Below, in pieces: positions 1-11,320 of a DNA stretch of 64,000 nt. Position 1 is the stretch's first letter, and each line of letters starts with the position of its first letter. This DNA comes from Dendrophyllia cribrosa (taxonomy: Eukaryota; Cnidaria; Anthozoa; Scleractinia; Dendrophylliidae). The translations under genes and the position numbers were made by a program. Below the pieces are notes generated by a model. The model made no database searches, had not been told where the DNA came from, and worked only from the letters and a program-made list of their open reading frames with translations. The stretch covers positions 9,660,585-9,724,584 of the forward strand of contig JAJLRJ010000001.1 in the NCBI GenBank assembly GCA_024195265.1. Direction: 5' to 3'.

Positions 1-2226
1 AAGTTTCACCTTTTTAGACCTTGGAATAAAAGGTTTAAAGTGTTAGGGACGATGCGAAACGCTTATTTTATGGTCTCAAGGTTAGGTTGTTGGCGCTAAA
101 AAGTGGCTCCAATTTGTGCGCGGCCAAAACTAGTGTCATATTACACTGTGACGTAAATAGTTGTACAAACTGCTGCGGGAATATAGAGAACAAGAGAGCT
201 GACAAGAGACGTCGCTAGAGGTGGACCAATATTATGTGGCGAGCGGCCTCAAACATACGAGATATTAGAATTCTTCGATAACAGAGGGTGTAACAGCTTT
301 ATTTTGCTCCAGAGGAAAATAGGCCGGCGAAATACACGAAATTTGTTCGTCGACATCGGAAAGGGCACGTCAAGCGATGTTGTTTTCAATGAAAGCGCTT
401 ATTGTTAAGATTAATATTATTTTGCAAAAGAAAATAACATTCCGGCCGGTGAGGCCGTTTAATCAAGCATAATTTTTCCAATCCATATCCTGTTTGGAAG
501 TTCCTTCAAGCCTCGGCTCGACTGGAGAGCCGTCGAAGTCAGTGAGGCCTACAAAAATATACTGACTCGATCGGCACTGACTGGCGAGTAATATAAATGT
601 TTATACGGTATTCCGAATTATAAAATTCAAAGTGCAGCGACGCAAGTGTTCACTGGAAGGCGTCTATTCTACGGAACATCTATCAAAAATCTACACGTAC
701 AAATGCGTAAGACTATTCGAAACAAAATACATCGCTGAATCATTGCGTGTTCGATCAGATCAATTTTTATACAATAAAATATAAATCAGACATAATGTAA
801 ACACGATACTTTGAACTCACTTACAAGCCGCCAAGTGGTTAAAATTTCCAGAAACGATCAATCGCTGGCAAGACACTGAACTAAGAAGCATAATTATTAC
901 GTATATACTTGAGTTCAAACATTTTGAATAAATAAATAAAAAATACGCTATCAAGGCACCTTGCACATTCAATTCAGCAAGCCGCCTGAAAAACACCACC
1001 TCGGATATGCATAACATATCAGTATAATTTAGAAACTTTCAACTAGCAAGCCGCCAAGACATATCCTTCGAATTGAAAAAAGAACTTTAAGTAGACGAGG
1101 GAATTGCCAAGCCGATAAAATAAGTTCATAACCTCCACGCGCGATCAATGAACTTCAGAGAAGACCGGCCGAGTCGCTAATGCGCTAATATCATGATTGT
1201 TTGTACTACAAATATATCGTTCGCGTTCGATAAACGCTAGTCAACGAGCCACTAAAAAGAAATAACAAAAACGCCTCTGCGTTCAATAAGCTTACAACTC
1301 AACTGGCGAACCACTGAGACGCTGTGCTATTGAAATGTATATCTTTCACGTTCAATAATCTAAATGATCAAAGTCCGTCTTCTTAATGTTCACTTCCTTC
1401 GCTCAAGGGGCGCAGTCGGTTCGTCTCGCTACGGCAAAACTACAGTGGACACGATCATTTCAGTTGATCAGGAGTGATCCGAAACTGATCCTCTTCACCT
1501 TCAGAGGACTGTAAAGAAACAAATTAGGCGCTGTCTGACATTTGTACAGCCAAAAACGTTGGCAAAATGACCATCACGCTAAAGGATTCCAAGGGAATTA
1601 TAGCGTAAACAAACCAATGTGTCATACTATTTACGTAATTTACGTCATCACGCAAGCCCACTCGCCCCCAGGCTCTCCAAAAATTGGAGCCACTTTTCAA
1701 CCGAAGTGACGCATCTTCGAGGGGCTAAAAAACCGATTTTCTTTCTTTTCCTCGGGAAATGATTATTGTTTTCGTTCTTTGGATATAAAAAACTAATGAA
1801 AAACGAAGAAAAAAAATTCATTTCATAGGCACTTTAAATTTTGATATCTCCTGCTTGGTTGCATGAGAACCGTAAATAAGTGGGGTTTATGAAGCTGATC
1901 CTTCCGTATCAGAGGATTTCCTTGGATTTCCTTTGGCCTGCCGAAGTGTATCTTATACTCATGATTAATTGGACTTTGGCTGGGAGCCCCACGAAAGCGC
2001 GTGAGATAAAACTGTGCTGTCCATGGCTACAATATCGGACACAATTGTTGAAACACTTCTTTCAGTCTTTCTCCTCAATGTTTATAGTAATGACCTGCAA
2101 CGTAAAAAACAGTTTGTCTTTCAACATTGGATGGCGAATTCTCACCTAGAGCCAAGTGTGTCAAGTAATTGTGTCCGGTATTGTGGCTTTGATAAAATCT
2201 CTACTTATCTTACGTTTGTTTTGTGC

Positions 2227-2227
<1 letters not shown>
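1..2227. other. Non-coding DNA, probably intron of the GPAT3/4 gene
   Basis: I see no credible exon here; the open frames are short and unrelated to known proteins. Since the GPAT3/4 gene further right lacks its upstream exons, this stretch is most likely its intron (inference). A 17-bp inverted pair (98-115 and 1681-1697, core AAAGTGGCTCC) may be the ends of an old ~1.6-kb element. Loosely repeated words (CAAGCCGCC near 826, 976 and 1044; GTTCAATAA-like near 1222, 1277 and 1349) suggest a decayed tandem repeat. Confidence 0.5.

Positions 2228-2259
<32 letters not shown>
2228..2259. repeat. Poly-C tract (about 32 C)
   Basis: An uninterrupted C run. Exact length is unreliable in any assembly. 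Similar G/C runs occur at about 28996-29017 and 51718-51743. Confidence 0.95.
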
Positions 2260-2261
<2 letters not shown>

Positions 2262-2322
2262 CCCTGTGGTTTACACCGGAGCGTTTGATTCTCCGTCTTT
2301 TGTTGAGTAGAGAATTTGTTAT

Positions 2323-2682
2323 AGAGCGGTTTTAAGTTAAGTGACTTGTAAAACCTAGACTCCATTTCCACTCAAAACCAGACTACCTCAAACGGCTGGA
2401 AATCGAGCCTTCGTAAAGCCAAAACCAAAGTCATTACTCTGGCCAATCAGAGGCAGACAATGAACAAATGAATCCAATGAACCAATCAGATCTCTAACCA
2501 AATACAGGTAGCGCCAAGCGCGGGAAAACGCGTGCGAGTAATTAAGTCACGATTGGTTTTGTTTTTACTTCTGATTGGTTGAGAAAGTGGCGCGAGATTT
2601 TTTAGCAAAGCGTAGCAATGCAAAACCAAAGCAATCATGAGCAACAACAAAATTACTTTCGACGCTCAATTGAAAACCGCTC
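2323..2682 (-). mobile_element. CCAAT-rich MITE, copy 1 (reverse orientation)
   Basis: Its ends are inverted versions of GAGCRGTTTTCAATTGAGTG, next to TA on the left. Inside are several CCAAT/ATTGG boxes and the inverted word GCGGGAAAACGCG. The same family occurs at 6680-6913, 9768-10053 and 37861-38084. This copy carries extra sequence near its left end. TIRs and a TA-like target suggest a Tc1/mariner-type non-autonomous element (inference). Confidence 0.8.
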
Positions 2683-2929
2683 GAAGTGGACGTCTTGGGA
2701 TGGAAAGTTCCTTCTCCACAGGGGAGGTGTGGGGAACGCAGTCGTGAAAAGAAATCAGTGAGAGAACACTGTTGAGTTCAAATGGAAGCTCTACTTTGAA
2801 CGATAATATATATAGTTAGGCTTAGCCTAACAGCGGCGCCCTCTGAAGACCCTCTGAACAAGCTTTACTAAGATGAAACTTAACTAAGATGAAACTTAAC
2901 TAATAGGTGAAAGGTCGGAAGCACAAGAA

Positions 2930-3551
2930 TTAAGATTAATATTGACGACCGGGCTATTTTTCAATTTTAGCAATTCTCAAAAACAGTATTACCCGACCGT
3001 CTGCACAGTACATTTAGACCGTACAAAAGTTCACAAAAACAACTTTTTCTCCGTCTAGAATAACTATTACGACTACTGTTAAAAAATACAGTTGTTGCTT
3101 GTCAAAAAATGCCTGAGAAACTGATTTGGAAATCAAAATTGCCAAAAATACACAAACATATTTGCATACGGCCACGCGAGTGAAGTTAGAACTATAATAA
3201 AATTCAAGTCTTGTTTTGTTTACATAAAATCGCTTTTCAACCTATGTAATGAATGAACAAACACATAAAAATGGACAACACAATCTTCTTTCGAAAAATT
3301 TTATTCAAATCTCCATGAGTTTGTTTAAAAGCAAACGCGTACCATTTATAGCGCATCGAGGCCGAGCCGTGTCTTTGATGAAATTCAAGAAATTAATACA
3401 ACTGAATTTAAGCTACACGTTTATAAACAATTCTCCAAAACATAACGAGAACACAAACAAAAGGTCAATCACAGATTGATATCAAGATAAATTCCCATCG
3501 AAAAATGTAATTTGTTTTACCTTTAAGTCCCCGGCTCCGGCGACTACTGTA
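2930..3551 (+). repeat. Partial copy of the CTCATGCGC TA-element, left part
   Basis: Stretches such as GGGCTATTTTTCAATTTTAG and GTTAGAACTATAA match 32170-32480 in the same order. The copy lacks the outer ends and is split by the element at 3552-4590. It resumes at 4591-4750, matching 32635-32780. Confidence 0.65.
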
Positions 3552-4590
3552 CAGTATGTGGACCTTGGACCGGCAGGACCCTGGACCGGCACTTGCACGA
3601 ACATGATGTGATTTTTCTTCGGTAAATAAAATACGACAAAAAATAAAAGTGTCCGAGAATTTATCGATAAGTCTTCTTTAACATGAGCTACTTTTGGCTT
3701 TCCTGCTATTGCCGAAGGCGCGAAATTTCAGTTTGTTGACAGGTATGTCTGTTTGTCTTTTTTCATGCTTTCCATTTCAAGGGTCCGTAAACAGCATAGC
3801 TATATTTATTACGCTAGTAAATAGTTAAAACGCAATAGTAAACCTACGTTTTTTGGCGAATAAAGTCCGAAAGAATAAGTTTTCTATTGATGAAAATGAA
3901 TTCGCTGTGGCGTTTGAATGTTTCGTTTTATCGTCTTTTGAAAAATGTCAACAACTCTCGCTTGGTGGCCCCTGGTCCGGCATTAATGTCGCTTGGGAAA
4001 TTTAAGTGTGCTTATTGACAATTTTTCGCCTAAAGTTGACCTGGAAGTTAAATATAATTCTTAACTACAATGAATATTTTTGTTATTTAGTCGAAAATGA
4101 TATTTTAGTAACGCTTTAGGCGTATACCAATCTCTAATATTTTTCTGAAAAGGTAACTACAAGAAAAGAGCGGGAAAAACTCGGAAACGGACTGTTTTGG
4201 CTGATATGTCTTTAGCGCCCGCAAAATTTTATGAATGACTTCCCAAGAAAATTCCGCTTAAAAATATCAGGAATAAAACAAGTCAGTAAAATACTATTAA
4301 AAAACACTTTCTCGTGTAAACTGTTGCAAAATTATGGGCATCTAGGGTTACTTTTCGTGTCCTTATACGAGTGCCGGACCAGGGGTCACAATGCCGGTCC
4401 AAGGGCCCGCGAGCAAGACCACTATTTTTCGAATTACGAGCAAAGTATTTGAGGAAGGAAGATTTTAGGTTGAGATGTAATAGAGAATCATAAAAGCTAT
4501 ATCCAGGCAAAAGTTTGGCCCATGAAGTGTTGATTTAGGTAAGATATACGAAATTATGTTGTTTAGTGCCGGACCAGGGTCCACATACTG
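3552..4590. mobile_element. 1.04-kb TA-flanked element with CAGTATGTGGACC ends
   Basis: Left end TA|CAGTATGTGGACC and right end GGTCCACATACTG|TA form a 13-bp inverted repeat with a TA target duplication, as in the IS630/Tc1/mariner superfamily. Subterminal copies of GGACCGGCA / CCGGACCAGG recur near both ends and inside (about 3570, 3970, 4375). No transposase frame is visible, so it is non-autonomous. It sits inside an older repeat whose two halves match 32410-32780. Confidence 0.75.
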
Positions 4591-5344
4591 TACTTGGAAA
4601 TTCTTTAAATCTCCGCTTTGGTGCTGAAATCCGTAAAACGAACCCATCTCTTCACATTGCTAAAACCGTATATTTCCTCGAAGCAAGATTTTATCCCTGA
4701 AAGCTCTTCTCTTTCCACTAAAGCGGCTTCTGAGTATCCCTTAATTAGTATCCTGTCTTGAGTAGCAAACCGCCAAAAAAAATGTTGGGTAATAACGACT
4801 TTAATTCTCCGCTAAAAACAGCATAAAAATCCTGCAAGGCTAAAGTGTTTACCGAGCTGACGGCTGTGTAGCCGCGCGAAAAACAAAGCCTCAAAGATCC
4901 CGGATGTTTTGTGGCGTCACACGCGCATGTTTTGCGACGTCATACGCGCCAACGAGCTAGCCCAACGCGTACGGCGGGCGTTCGGCGGGCGTTCGGCGGG
5001 CGTTCGGCGGGCGCACAACGCGCCCGCGAAACATTCCGCTAGCCATGACCATGAAAAATGACGGCATAGGTTCTATAAGTATTGTGCTCCGCCGGGCCTT
5101 CGGCCCGCGGGCTCCGCTATCAAGAACGTTACGTTACGTTACATCTGAAGGTTAAGTGTAGAAGTTCAGCTGCATGAAGAGATTGCAACTGTTAAAACTC
5201 TACTTTCTCTTTCGTAGAAGCGGTTAAAACTGTTCTCCTTTCGTAGAGGCTTGTTAAAACTCATCCTCTTTTGTAGAAATGAAGCTTGTTATACATAATC
5301 ACCTTTTTCGTTTGCGTTACATTCTGTTTTGTTCATATTTACAG
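4591..5344. other. Repeat-derived intronic DNA before the GPAT exon
   Basis: 4591-4750 continues the interrupted repeat. 4972-5014 is an 11-bp tandem repeat (GGCGGGCGTTC, about four copies). 5087-5120 is a GC-rich hairpin around GGGCCTTCGGCCC. Confidence 0.6.
5191..5280 (+). repeat. Three 30-bp tandem units resembling splice acceptors
   Basis: Three units begin GTTAAAACT and each ends with a pyrimidine run plus TAG (5215-5217, 5244-5246, 5274-5276). They lie just upstream of the acceptor used at 5344. Confidence 0.75.
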
Positions 5345-5473
5345 TATGACCCCACATTTGGAAATGCATTTTGGAACTCTAGCACCGAAGGATTTGCAAT
5401 GTACTTGTTCCTTCTGTTGACCAATTGGGCCCTGGTGTGTGATGTGTGGTATCTCCCACGAATGACACGGCTG
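5345..5473 (+). CDS. GPAT3/4: GPAT3/4 exon (antepenultimate residues block)
   Basis: 129 nt, 43 codons, phase 0 on both sides. It is bounded by TTACAG and GTAAGT. It carries FWNSS and the WYLPRMTR segment that follows the acyltransferase core in GPAT3/4. Confidence 0.9.
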
Positions 5474-7039
5474 GTAAGTCTTGAGCTTGGTTTTCAACCA
5501 TAAGATAAGATCAATCTTATGCTTATGTCATTGTTCGTGTTCCAGCGAACAGTTTGCTCCGACTGTCCTGTAACAGTGGGTTGTGATACCGCGAGTTACG
5601 ATAGGCGGGGGTCTTGGGTGTTGGGATGAAGTCGTCTCAAACCATAGTTAATAGAACAAACTGGTTATGAAGCTCAACAAATTTCAAAAAGAGTGTACAA
5701 AGCTGCTTTGTTTTATGTTGAACGAACCGTGACCGTGCACATTGTTTTGTTTAACGTGTAAGCCCAAATGTTTCTATTGGTCAGTTGCTCATATGCATTT
5801 CAATACCTTTTGTGTTTTGTGCACGGTCAAGGCAAACGAACAAAAGAAATGGAGAACAAAAACATATAACAAAGGACTGACTGAGTTTCATAACCAGTTT
5901 GTTCTGTTAACTATGCTCAAACCCTTCACTGACCAGCCCGATTCCGGCTCGCTGGCTCGTTACTCGTGGCTTCATCGCAAAATCCAAACACTGGGGAGTC
6001 TACACGGACGCCACTAAGGACTTGGAGAGAGTGGGGTCATTCCCTTTTTTTGCTTGGCTTATAGTTACTCAAAAACAAATCGATGCCAGCACGTTAAAAT
6101 GCGTACCCATGACGTGCTATTTTCTTCTGAGAATTTTAGATCTAAAGGGCCACAAAATTATGGCTTGCTCATTGTGTTCAGTTTTGAGGATATCTATCAT
6201 CTGTCACCTCTCCTAAGGAAGGAATATGTCACCAGAAGCTACTGACTTCACACAGCGACTTAACATCAACGGCGGCCGTTTTAATTTTTTTTATAAGGTG
6301 TATGGCTTCAAGTTCGGGCATGCTCAGTCATTTAATCACTGACCTTTTATTGGTAGGAGGACGAGACCGCTGCCCAGTTTGCAAATCGTGTCAAGACGGA
6401 AATCGCTGTCCAAGGAGGACTTGTTGACTTAATATGGTAAGCTACAATTCTTTACTGGAAAAAGCAGTACGAATAGGCCATTTCCGAGTTGCCTTTAGCC
6501 TCTCTATCAAAGCGAGGCTAGGTGCGAAACCTTTCATATGAAAATGAGTTTTCATTCACATGCAAATAAGTTCTCATTTTCATATGAAAGGTTTCGCACC
6601 TAGCCTCGCTTTGATAGAGAGGCTAAAGGCAACTCGGAAATGGCCTATTGCCCTCATGGAAATCAGTTTTTTTTCTATGTTTTGTTGCTACGCTTTGTGA
6701 TTGGCTAAAAATCTCGCGCCACTTTCTCAACCAATCAGAAGTAAAACCAAAACCAATCGTGACTCAGCATGCACGGCGCGTTTTCCCGCGCTTGGCGCCG
6801 GCTACATTATTTCCTTTGAGTTCTGATTGGTTCATTGGATTGTCTGTGTCTGTTGTGATTGGTCAGTCGTTACTTTGGTTTTGGTTTTACGACACTTAAC
6901 TGAAAACAGCTCTAATAATTTTATAACGTTTATATTTTTTCTGTTTACCAGGGATGGACAACTGAAGCGAACCTCAGTAAAACCCGAGTTCAAACAACAG
7001 AGGCAGGAAGATTACGCCAGCACTCTGAAGGTTGACTAG
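5345..7039 (+). CDS. GPAT3/4: Glycerol-3-phosphate acyltransferase 3/4-like, last three coding exons (partial)
   Basis: Exons 5345-5473, 6357-6436 and 6952-7039 join in frame (phases 0 and 2, each with AG/GT borders) and end at TAG 7037-7039. They encode about 98 residues. Diagnostic stretches are FGNAFWNSS, VWYLPRMTR, FANRVKTEIAVQGGLVDL and WDGQLKR, which follow the C-terminal order of the GPAT3/GPAT4 (AGPAT9/AGPAT6) family. In that family the enzyme sits in the ER membrane and acylates glycerol-3-phosphate with acyl-CoA to lysophosphatidic acid, the first step of glycerolipid synthesis. The catalytic HX4D and EGT motifs would lie in exons left of the window. The second intron holds two MITEs. 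The tail is shorter and more diverged than in vertebrates. GPAT3 versus GPAT4 cannot be decided here. Confidence 0.9.
6357..6436 (+). CDS. GPAT3/4: GPAT3/4 penultimate exon
   Basis: 80 nt, bounded by TTGGTAG and GTAAGC. It encodes EDETAAQFANRVK and an AVQGGLVDL segment and leaves two bases (TG) that complete the Trp codon in the next exon. Confidence 0.9.
6472..6649. mobile_element. 178-bp near-perfect palindromic MITE
   Basis: Arms of about 75 bp are almost perfectly complementary, beginning AATAGGCCATTTCCGAG and closing on a ~25-base AT-rich loop. It lies in the last GPAT intron, so the primary transcript would fold into a long hairpin. No clear target duplication is visible. Confidence 0.9.
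6680..6913 (+). mobile_element. CCAAT-rich MITE, copy 2 (left-truncated)
   Basis: It matches the copy at 9768-10053 from the CTTTGTGATTGGCTAAAA block to the right TIR. The left TIR is missing where it nearly abuts the palindrome at 6472-6649. It ends 38 bases before the last GPAT exon. Confidence 0.8.
6952..7039 (+). CDS. GPAT3/4: GPAT3/4 terminal coding exon
   Basis: Acceptor TTTACCAG. The split Trp codon is completed, followed by WDGQLKR and a Gln/Lys-rich tail, then TAG. The WDG-x-LKR motif is characteristic of the family's C terminus. Confidence 0.9.
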
Positions 7040-7127
7040 TCATTCAACGCTTAGACGAAGTGGCAACGATTGACTGAGTTGTTTGTCTCTCGTGATCTTA
7101 GAAAGAAAAGAAGAGCTGACAGCAATC

Positions 7128-7133
7128 AATAAA
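7128..7133 (+). terminator. Polyadenylation signal AATAAA for the GPAT gene
   Basis: A canonical AATAAA lies 89 bases after the stop codon, a plausible short 3' UTR. Confidence 0.6.
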
Positions 7134-7410
7134 TCATGAAAACAAACAGTGCCAGATCAAAGCACTGCTCGGTAGCTTTCATTTGTATGTTCTCGCATAA
7201 GTTCATCTTCAGAATCTTGAAAGTTAGAGCCCGATTAATTGACTCAAAGTTAGACAGTGAATGAAAGGATCAATCTTTCTACCTACCAAAAATCAAAATA
7301 CATCTGAAGTAAATATTGCTATGCTAAATCAAATGCAAAACGACGGTCAACATTCGTTTCCATATCTCAAAATGACGTTTCTCTTTTAGTTAAAATTACA
7401 TAAAGTAAAG

Positions 7411-7672
7411 CCAGAAACCCATAAGTGGGTTGAAACGTGTAACGACGCATTCACAGCTTCCGAATATTCATTTTTTGCTAAGCACCATATTTGGAAACTC
7501 CTCGGTCCCTCGAGATTGGAAGCAAGTTGTTCTAGCGATTGTTTGGTTAATATTTTTATCTTGATTTTCCAAATATGGCTGAAATAACTTCTTAACAAAT
7601 TGAATAATCGGAAGCTTGTTTTGAAGCGTACAAGAGACAGTTGCACGTTTCAACCCACTTGTGGGTTTCTGG
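7411..7672. mobile_element. 262-bp MITE with CCAGAAACCCACAAGTGGG ends
   Basis: A ~29-bp terminal inverted repeat (CCAGAAACCC...GGGTTGAAACGTG) brackets AT-rich DNA. There is no coding capacity. Confidence 0.8.
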
Positions 7673-9767
7673 TAAAACTTATTTCAAACTTTAGATTCAG
7701 AATAGGTCAGCATGAGTCGTTTTCTTCATAACTAATATCTATATCCACTACACCAACGAGGGTTAGCTGCCGGAAGATGTTATTGTTAACATATTTATAT
7801 GTACCCATAACAATAAGTGAAAGCTAACCGTTTTCAAAAGGCGGTGGTTAACGCCAAGCGCTGTCGATCAGTGTTAAATCCCAAAGCGCCATTCTTTGCT
7901 TAACCGGAGCTCTGTTCTCTCAGTTCTCTGGGGGTTCTATTTTTGTGTACGTCAGTAATATAACGATAAAAAATAATACCGGTACAATGTGTATAACCTC
8001 ATAAGATTTTTCCAACGTCAGGTTGAGAGATGGAAACGGGTGTAAACTCAAAACACCGTTCATCTTATAGCCTGCGAATACGGCCGCCCCTTTTCGCCCC
8101 CGTTCGCTAGGCTATCATCGGAAGTGATGAGAGGCGACGGATTCGTAGGCTATTTTTCGTGATTCACCCATTGACGACCAGAAATGGATATTTTCTTAAG
8201 GGCGGGGCGGGGCGGGGCGGGGCGGGGCGGGGCGGGGCGGGGGGTGGGGTGGGGTGGGGTGGGGTGGGGTGGGGTGCGGTGGGGTGGGGTACAACTGTAA
8301 CCTTGGTCCAGGTCTGGGAAACAACCGTGTTAACGTACATAATCGTTAGTAATTCTTGAACCAGCAGGATCATGCGACAAAGCTGTGCAAAATTATTCAG
8401 TCCTCGATGCAGTGGCGTTACGGTTTATCTTGTGTCTTCGTTGGTGAGCCTTCGATTTGCCGGCTTTGATAATATGTAAACCCCAGCCTGAAAACTGTTA
8501 TTATATATTGAAAGAAATACGCCCACTGAACGTAAAAAGATTTTGACGAGAACCGATTCAAATAGAATTTCATGAAGAAAGTCACTTAAGGGAGAAATAG
8601 TCGCTTGTGGCCAGCTCTTACAGCCGATTTTAAGTGGGCCGCTAATTAATGTGAAAGGGCTATTGTTCAGTAAGAAGGGATAATTGTAGAATCGATGTGA
8701 TTTTATTTGTGATATTTGTCGTTTGGTCACCTCATGTTTGTCACAGTGTATGTGTAAGATAGAGTACAAGTTAATTATCGAGCTGCCAGAAACCAAATTA
8801 AAATTAATTTTAAATCTCTGGTAGTTGTATGATATATTTTTTTGTTTATAAGTTTGTTGTTTTACTGGAGAACAGAACCAGAAACAGTTTTATCAAATGG
8901 ATTGTTTTTTTCTTACGCGGCATTCCTAAGAACATTCCAATAATAATGGGTAGAGAACTTTGTGAGGAAGTTTGTTCGGCAAATTGTGCGCATGCAGTCA
9001 CCTCCCTCGCGAGCTGTTCCCCAACATACAAGTGTATTCAGGGTATAAATTATAGGGATATAAGTTAAATACACTATAATAAGTGATATGTGAAGTACCT
9101 ACGACATCCTATATTGCTTCATTTTTGGCTTATTTGTTTAGCATGAAGCTAACCTGTGAATTTTTTTTTTGAACCCGACTATCCAAGACAAGTGAACTTT
9201 CAGTTTTGAGATGATGATAGGCAATAAGAAGCCATTGTATGTACTCTTATGGACAACAAAATGGGTAATCGTCTAAGAAGGCCATGCAATAATAACAATT
9301 TCGTAACAGTTGCTTTTGTTTTGCTATAAAATTTTTAATGAATTACAGAAATGTACCCAGCAGTTAATGACTACTTTCGTGGAAGAGTGACCAGGTTACT
9401 GTTAGAAAATTGTGCCTACAAACTTCTAAGAGATACCTAAATCTCGTTTTGTGGGAGTGGTTATTCAATATATTTTTACTCTTACGGAGTACCATAACAA
9501 AATGTTAAAGGGGCTATGTTACGAATATTTGATTGATTTTTGGCCAAAACGCTGCAAAAATTACTTATTGGTACCTTCAATCACGCAAAAAGTTCTGTTT
9601 GAACAGAAAAAAGAAGTTATAAAGTAAATTTTTAAAGAGAGAATGAACTACTGAGCAAATTTTTATCCATTTTTCAAAAACACTAGGTAACACTTGAAAT
9701 ATTTAGCCTAAACGTTTCAAGTTGCACTAATCCTTTTCCATCCTGGCCATCCGCTTCACTGCGCTAA
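7673..9767. other. Intergenic DNA, no gene recognised
   Basis: Apart from the GGGGC/GGGGT repeat (8200-8290) I see no gene. The longest open frame (8425-8796, minus, 123 codons) has no recognisable domain and no splice context. 9507-9530 starts with AAGGGGCTATGTTACGA, resembling one end of the TTAA element at 44399-44953. Confidence 0.5.
8200..8290 (+). repeat. Pentanucleotide repeat GGGGC then GGGGT
   Basis: About eight GGGGC-type units pass directly into about nine GGGGT units. Runs of four or more G at 5-base spacing predict strong G-quadruplexes on the plus strand. Confidence 0.95.
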
Positions 9768-10053
9768 TAGAGCAGTTTTCAATTGAGTGTCGAAAGTAAT
9801 TGCACAGTTGCTTTGGTTTTGCATTGCCACGCTTTGTGATTGGCTAAAAAATCTCGCGCCACTTTCTCGACCAATCAGAAGTAAAACCAAAACCAATCGT
9901 GACTTGCTCGCACGCGTTTTCCCGCGCTTGGCGCCGCCGACATGTAATTGCTTCGAGCTCTGATTGGTTCATTGGATTGTTTACGACTGCTGTGATTGGT
10001 CAGAGTAATTACTTTGGTTTTGGTTTTACGACACTCAATGGAAAACTGCTCTA
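9768..10053 (+). mobile_element. CCAAT-rich MITE, copy 3 (best preserved)
   Basis: Both ends are intact: AGAGCAGTTTTCAATTGAGTG on the left and the inverted CACTCAATGGAAAACTGCTCT on the right, flanked by TA. Inside are GATTGGCT, ACCAATCAG, CCAATCGTG, GATTGGTTCATTGG and GATTGGTCAG boxes plus TTTTCCCGCGCTTGGCGCC. Confidence 0.88.
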
Positions 10054-10580
10054 TAGCAACTGTTGACAAAACTGGACCATTAATTTTAAATTACCTTTGA
10101 TATATTTTGTATTTTCGCTTTACAAAGTGATACTACAGTCTGGCCGGACACAGCATCTTTAACCGGCAAACTGCACAATCCTGACCATTCGAAACGTCAG
10201 GAAAAAATCTGTTCGAAAGTTCGAGTTATGGGAGTTAGAATATTCTATAACCAAGTGAACTGAATAGGGAAACTGTGGTTCGAATTAGCGAGGACTTCTT
10301 GGATTCTACTGTTTGTTTTTTCTTAGCGCTGGATTAACTTTAGTCGGTTATAACGAACCCGGTCTTTTTTTGACAGTTTTAGAAAGAACTGTAATTAGTT
10401 TCTACTTTATTTATACTTTAAAAAGTACCACGAAAGCTATTACTGTGGACATTTCAAACTTAATACCTAAAGTGGTAACAGCACCACTTTTTGGCCCTAA
10501 CAGATACGACGACCACCTTGGGCACTGTTGTGTTGTTCCCAAGGACCAAGCTGCAGATTAGGCACCTTCAGCACCCCCTC
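10054..10580. other. Intergenic DNA, no gene recognised
   Basis: Only short open frames with no recognisable domain. Confidence 0.5.
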
Positions 10581-10582
10581 CT

Positions 10583-10886
10583 CCCCTGGGGCGGGGACTC
10601 CCATATAAAAATGACGGGGTGCTTGTCGTACCTTTTGGGGGTAAAAATTTGTCTATTGGCACCACTTAGGGTGCTAAAATCTAAAAAATGACAACCGTTA
10701 GAATTATCGCGGTACCTTTTAGGGTATTAAGTAAAAAAAATATGACATGTGTTGTTTAAGAATTGATACCTCTTAGGGGTACAAGTCCATTTGAGCTACG
10801 CCCGTCAAACCAGATTCTGGTACCTTTTAGGGTGTTTTTGAAAGATTTCTGACGAGCACCCCCGTCATGGGAGTCTCCCCCGGGGG
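10583..10886. mobile_element. MITE with GC-rich ends and internal TACCTTTTAGGG repeats
   Basis: Terminal inverted repeats share GGGGACTCCCAT and ATGACGGGGGTGCT-like blocks at both ends. The centre has four or five degenerate copies of GTACCTTTTAGGGT spaced roughly 60-75 bases apart. There is no coding capacity. Confidence 0.75.
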
Positions 10887-11320
10887 TTTCAGCAACGAGA
10901 ACGTCGGTGTCCTGGACGTCATGAATGGAAACCAGAAGTGAATTGTTTCTGCTGTTTGCGTCTTTTGTCTTCACCGCATCATGCAACAGATGCTAAAAGA
11001 AAAGGCGTAAGAATCCTGGTCATCGCGAGAAGCAGAAGCAAACATCACACTTTCAGTTGTTGTTCGAAATGTACGTGAGGCCAACGTTCTCGTTGCTTAA
11101 GATCGATCCCTATGATGCTTGAAAGGAATTGTTCGAGCTTTTTATGCTATTTACAAATAACTCTATAGGAACTAACATATTAGCGAAAATATTACCAGAT
11201 ACGATTACGAGATTCTCCTACTTGAGCGGTTAAAATCTGTATGAAAAAGGGCTATCGCTGTCAAGGTGACCAGCTTAGAGATAACATTCAAGCAGGCTAC
11301 TTCCAAGGCAATCTGCTTCT
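10887..11320. other. Intergenic DNA, no gene recognised
   Basis: No domain-bearing open frame or repeat boundary seen. Confidence 0.45.

Noticed and set aside
8425..8796. 123-codon minus-strand open frame
   Set aside because: No recognisable domain, no splice context and AT-biased composition; chance frame.
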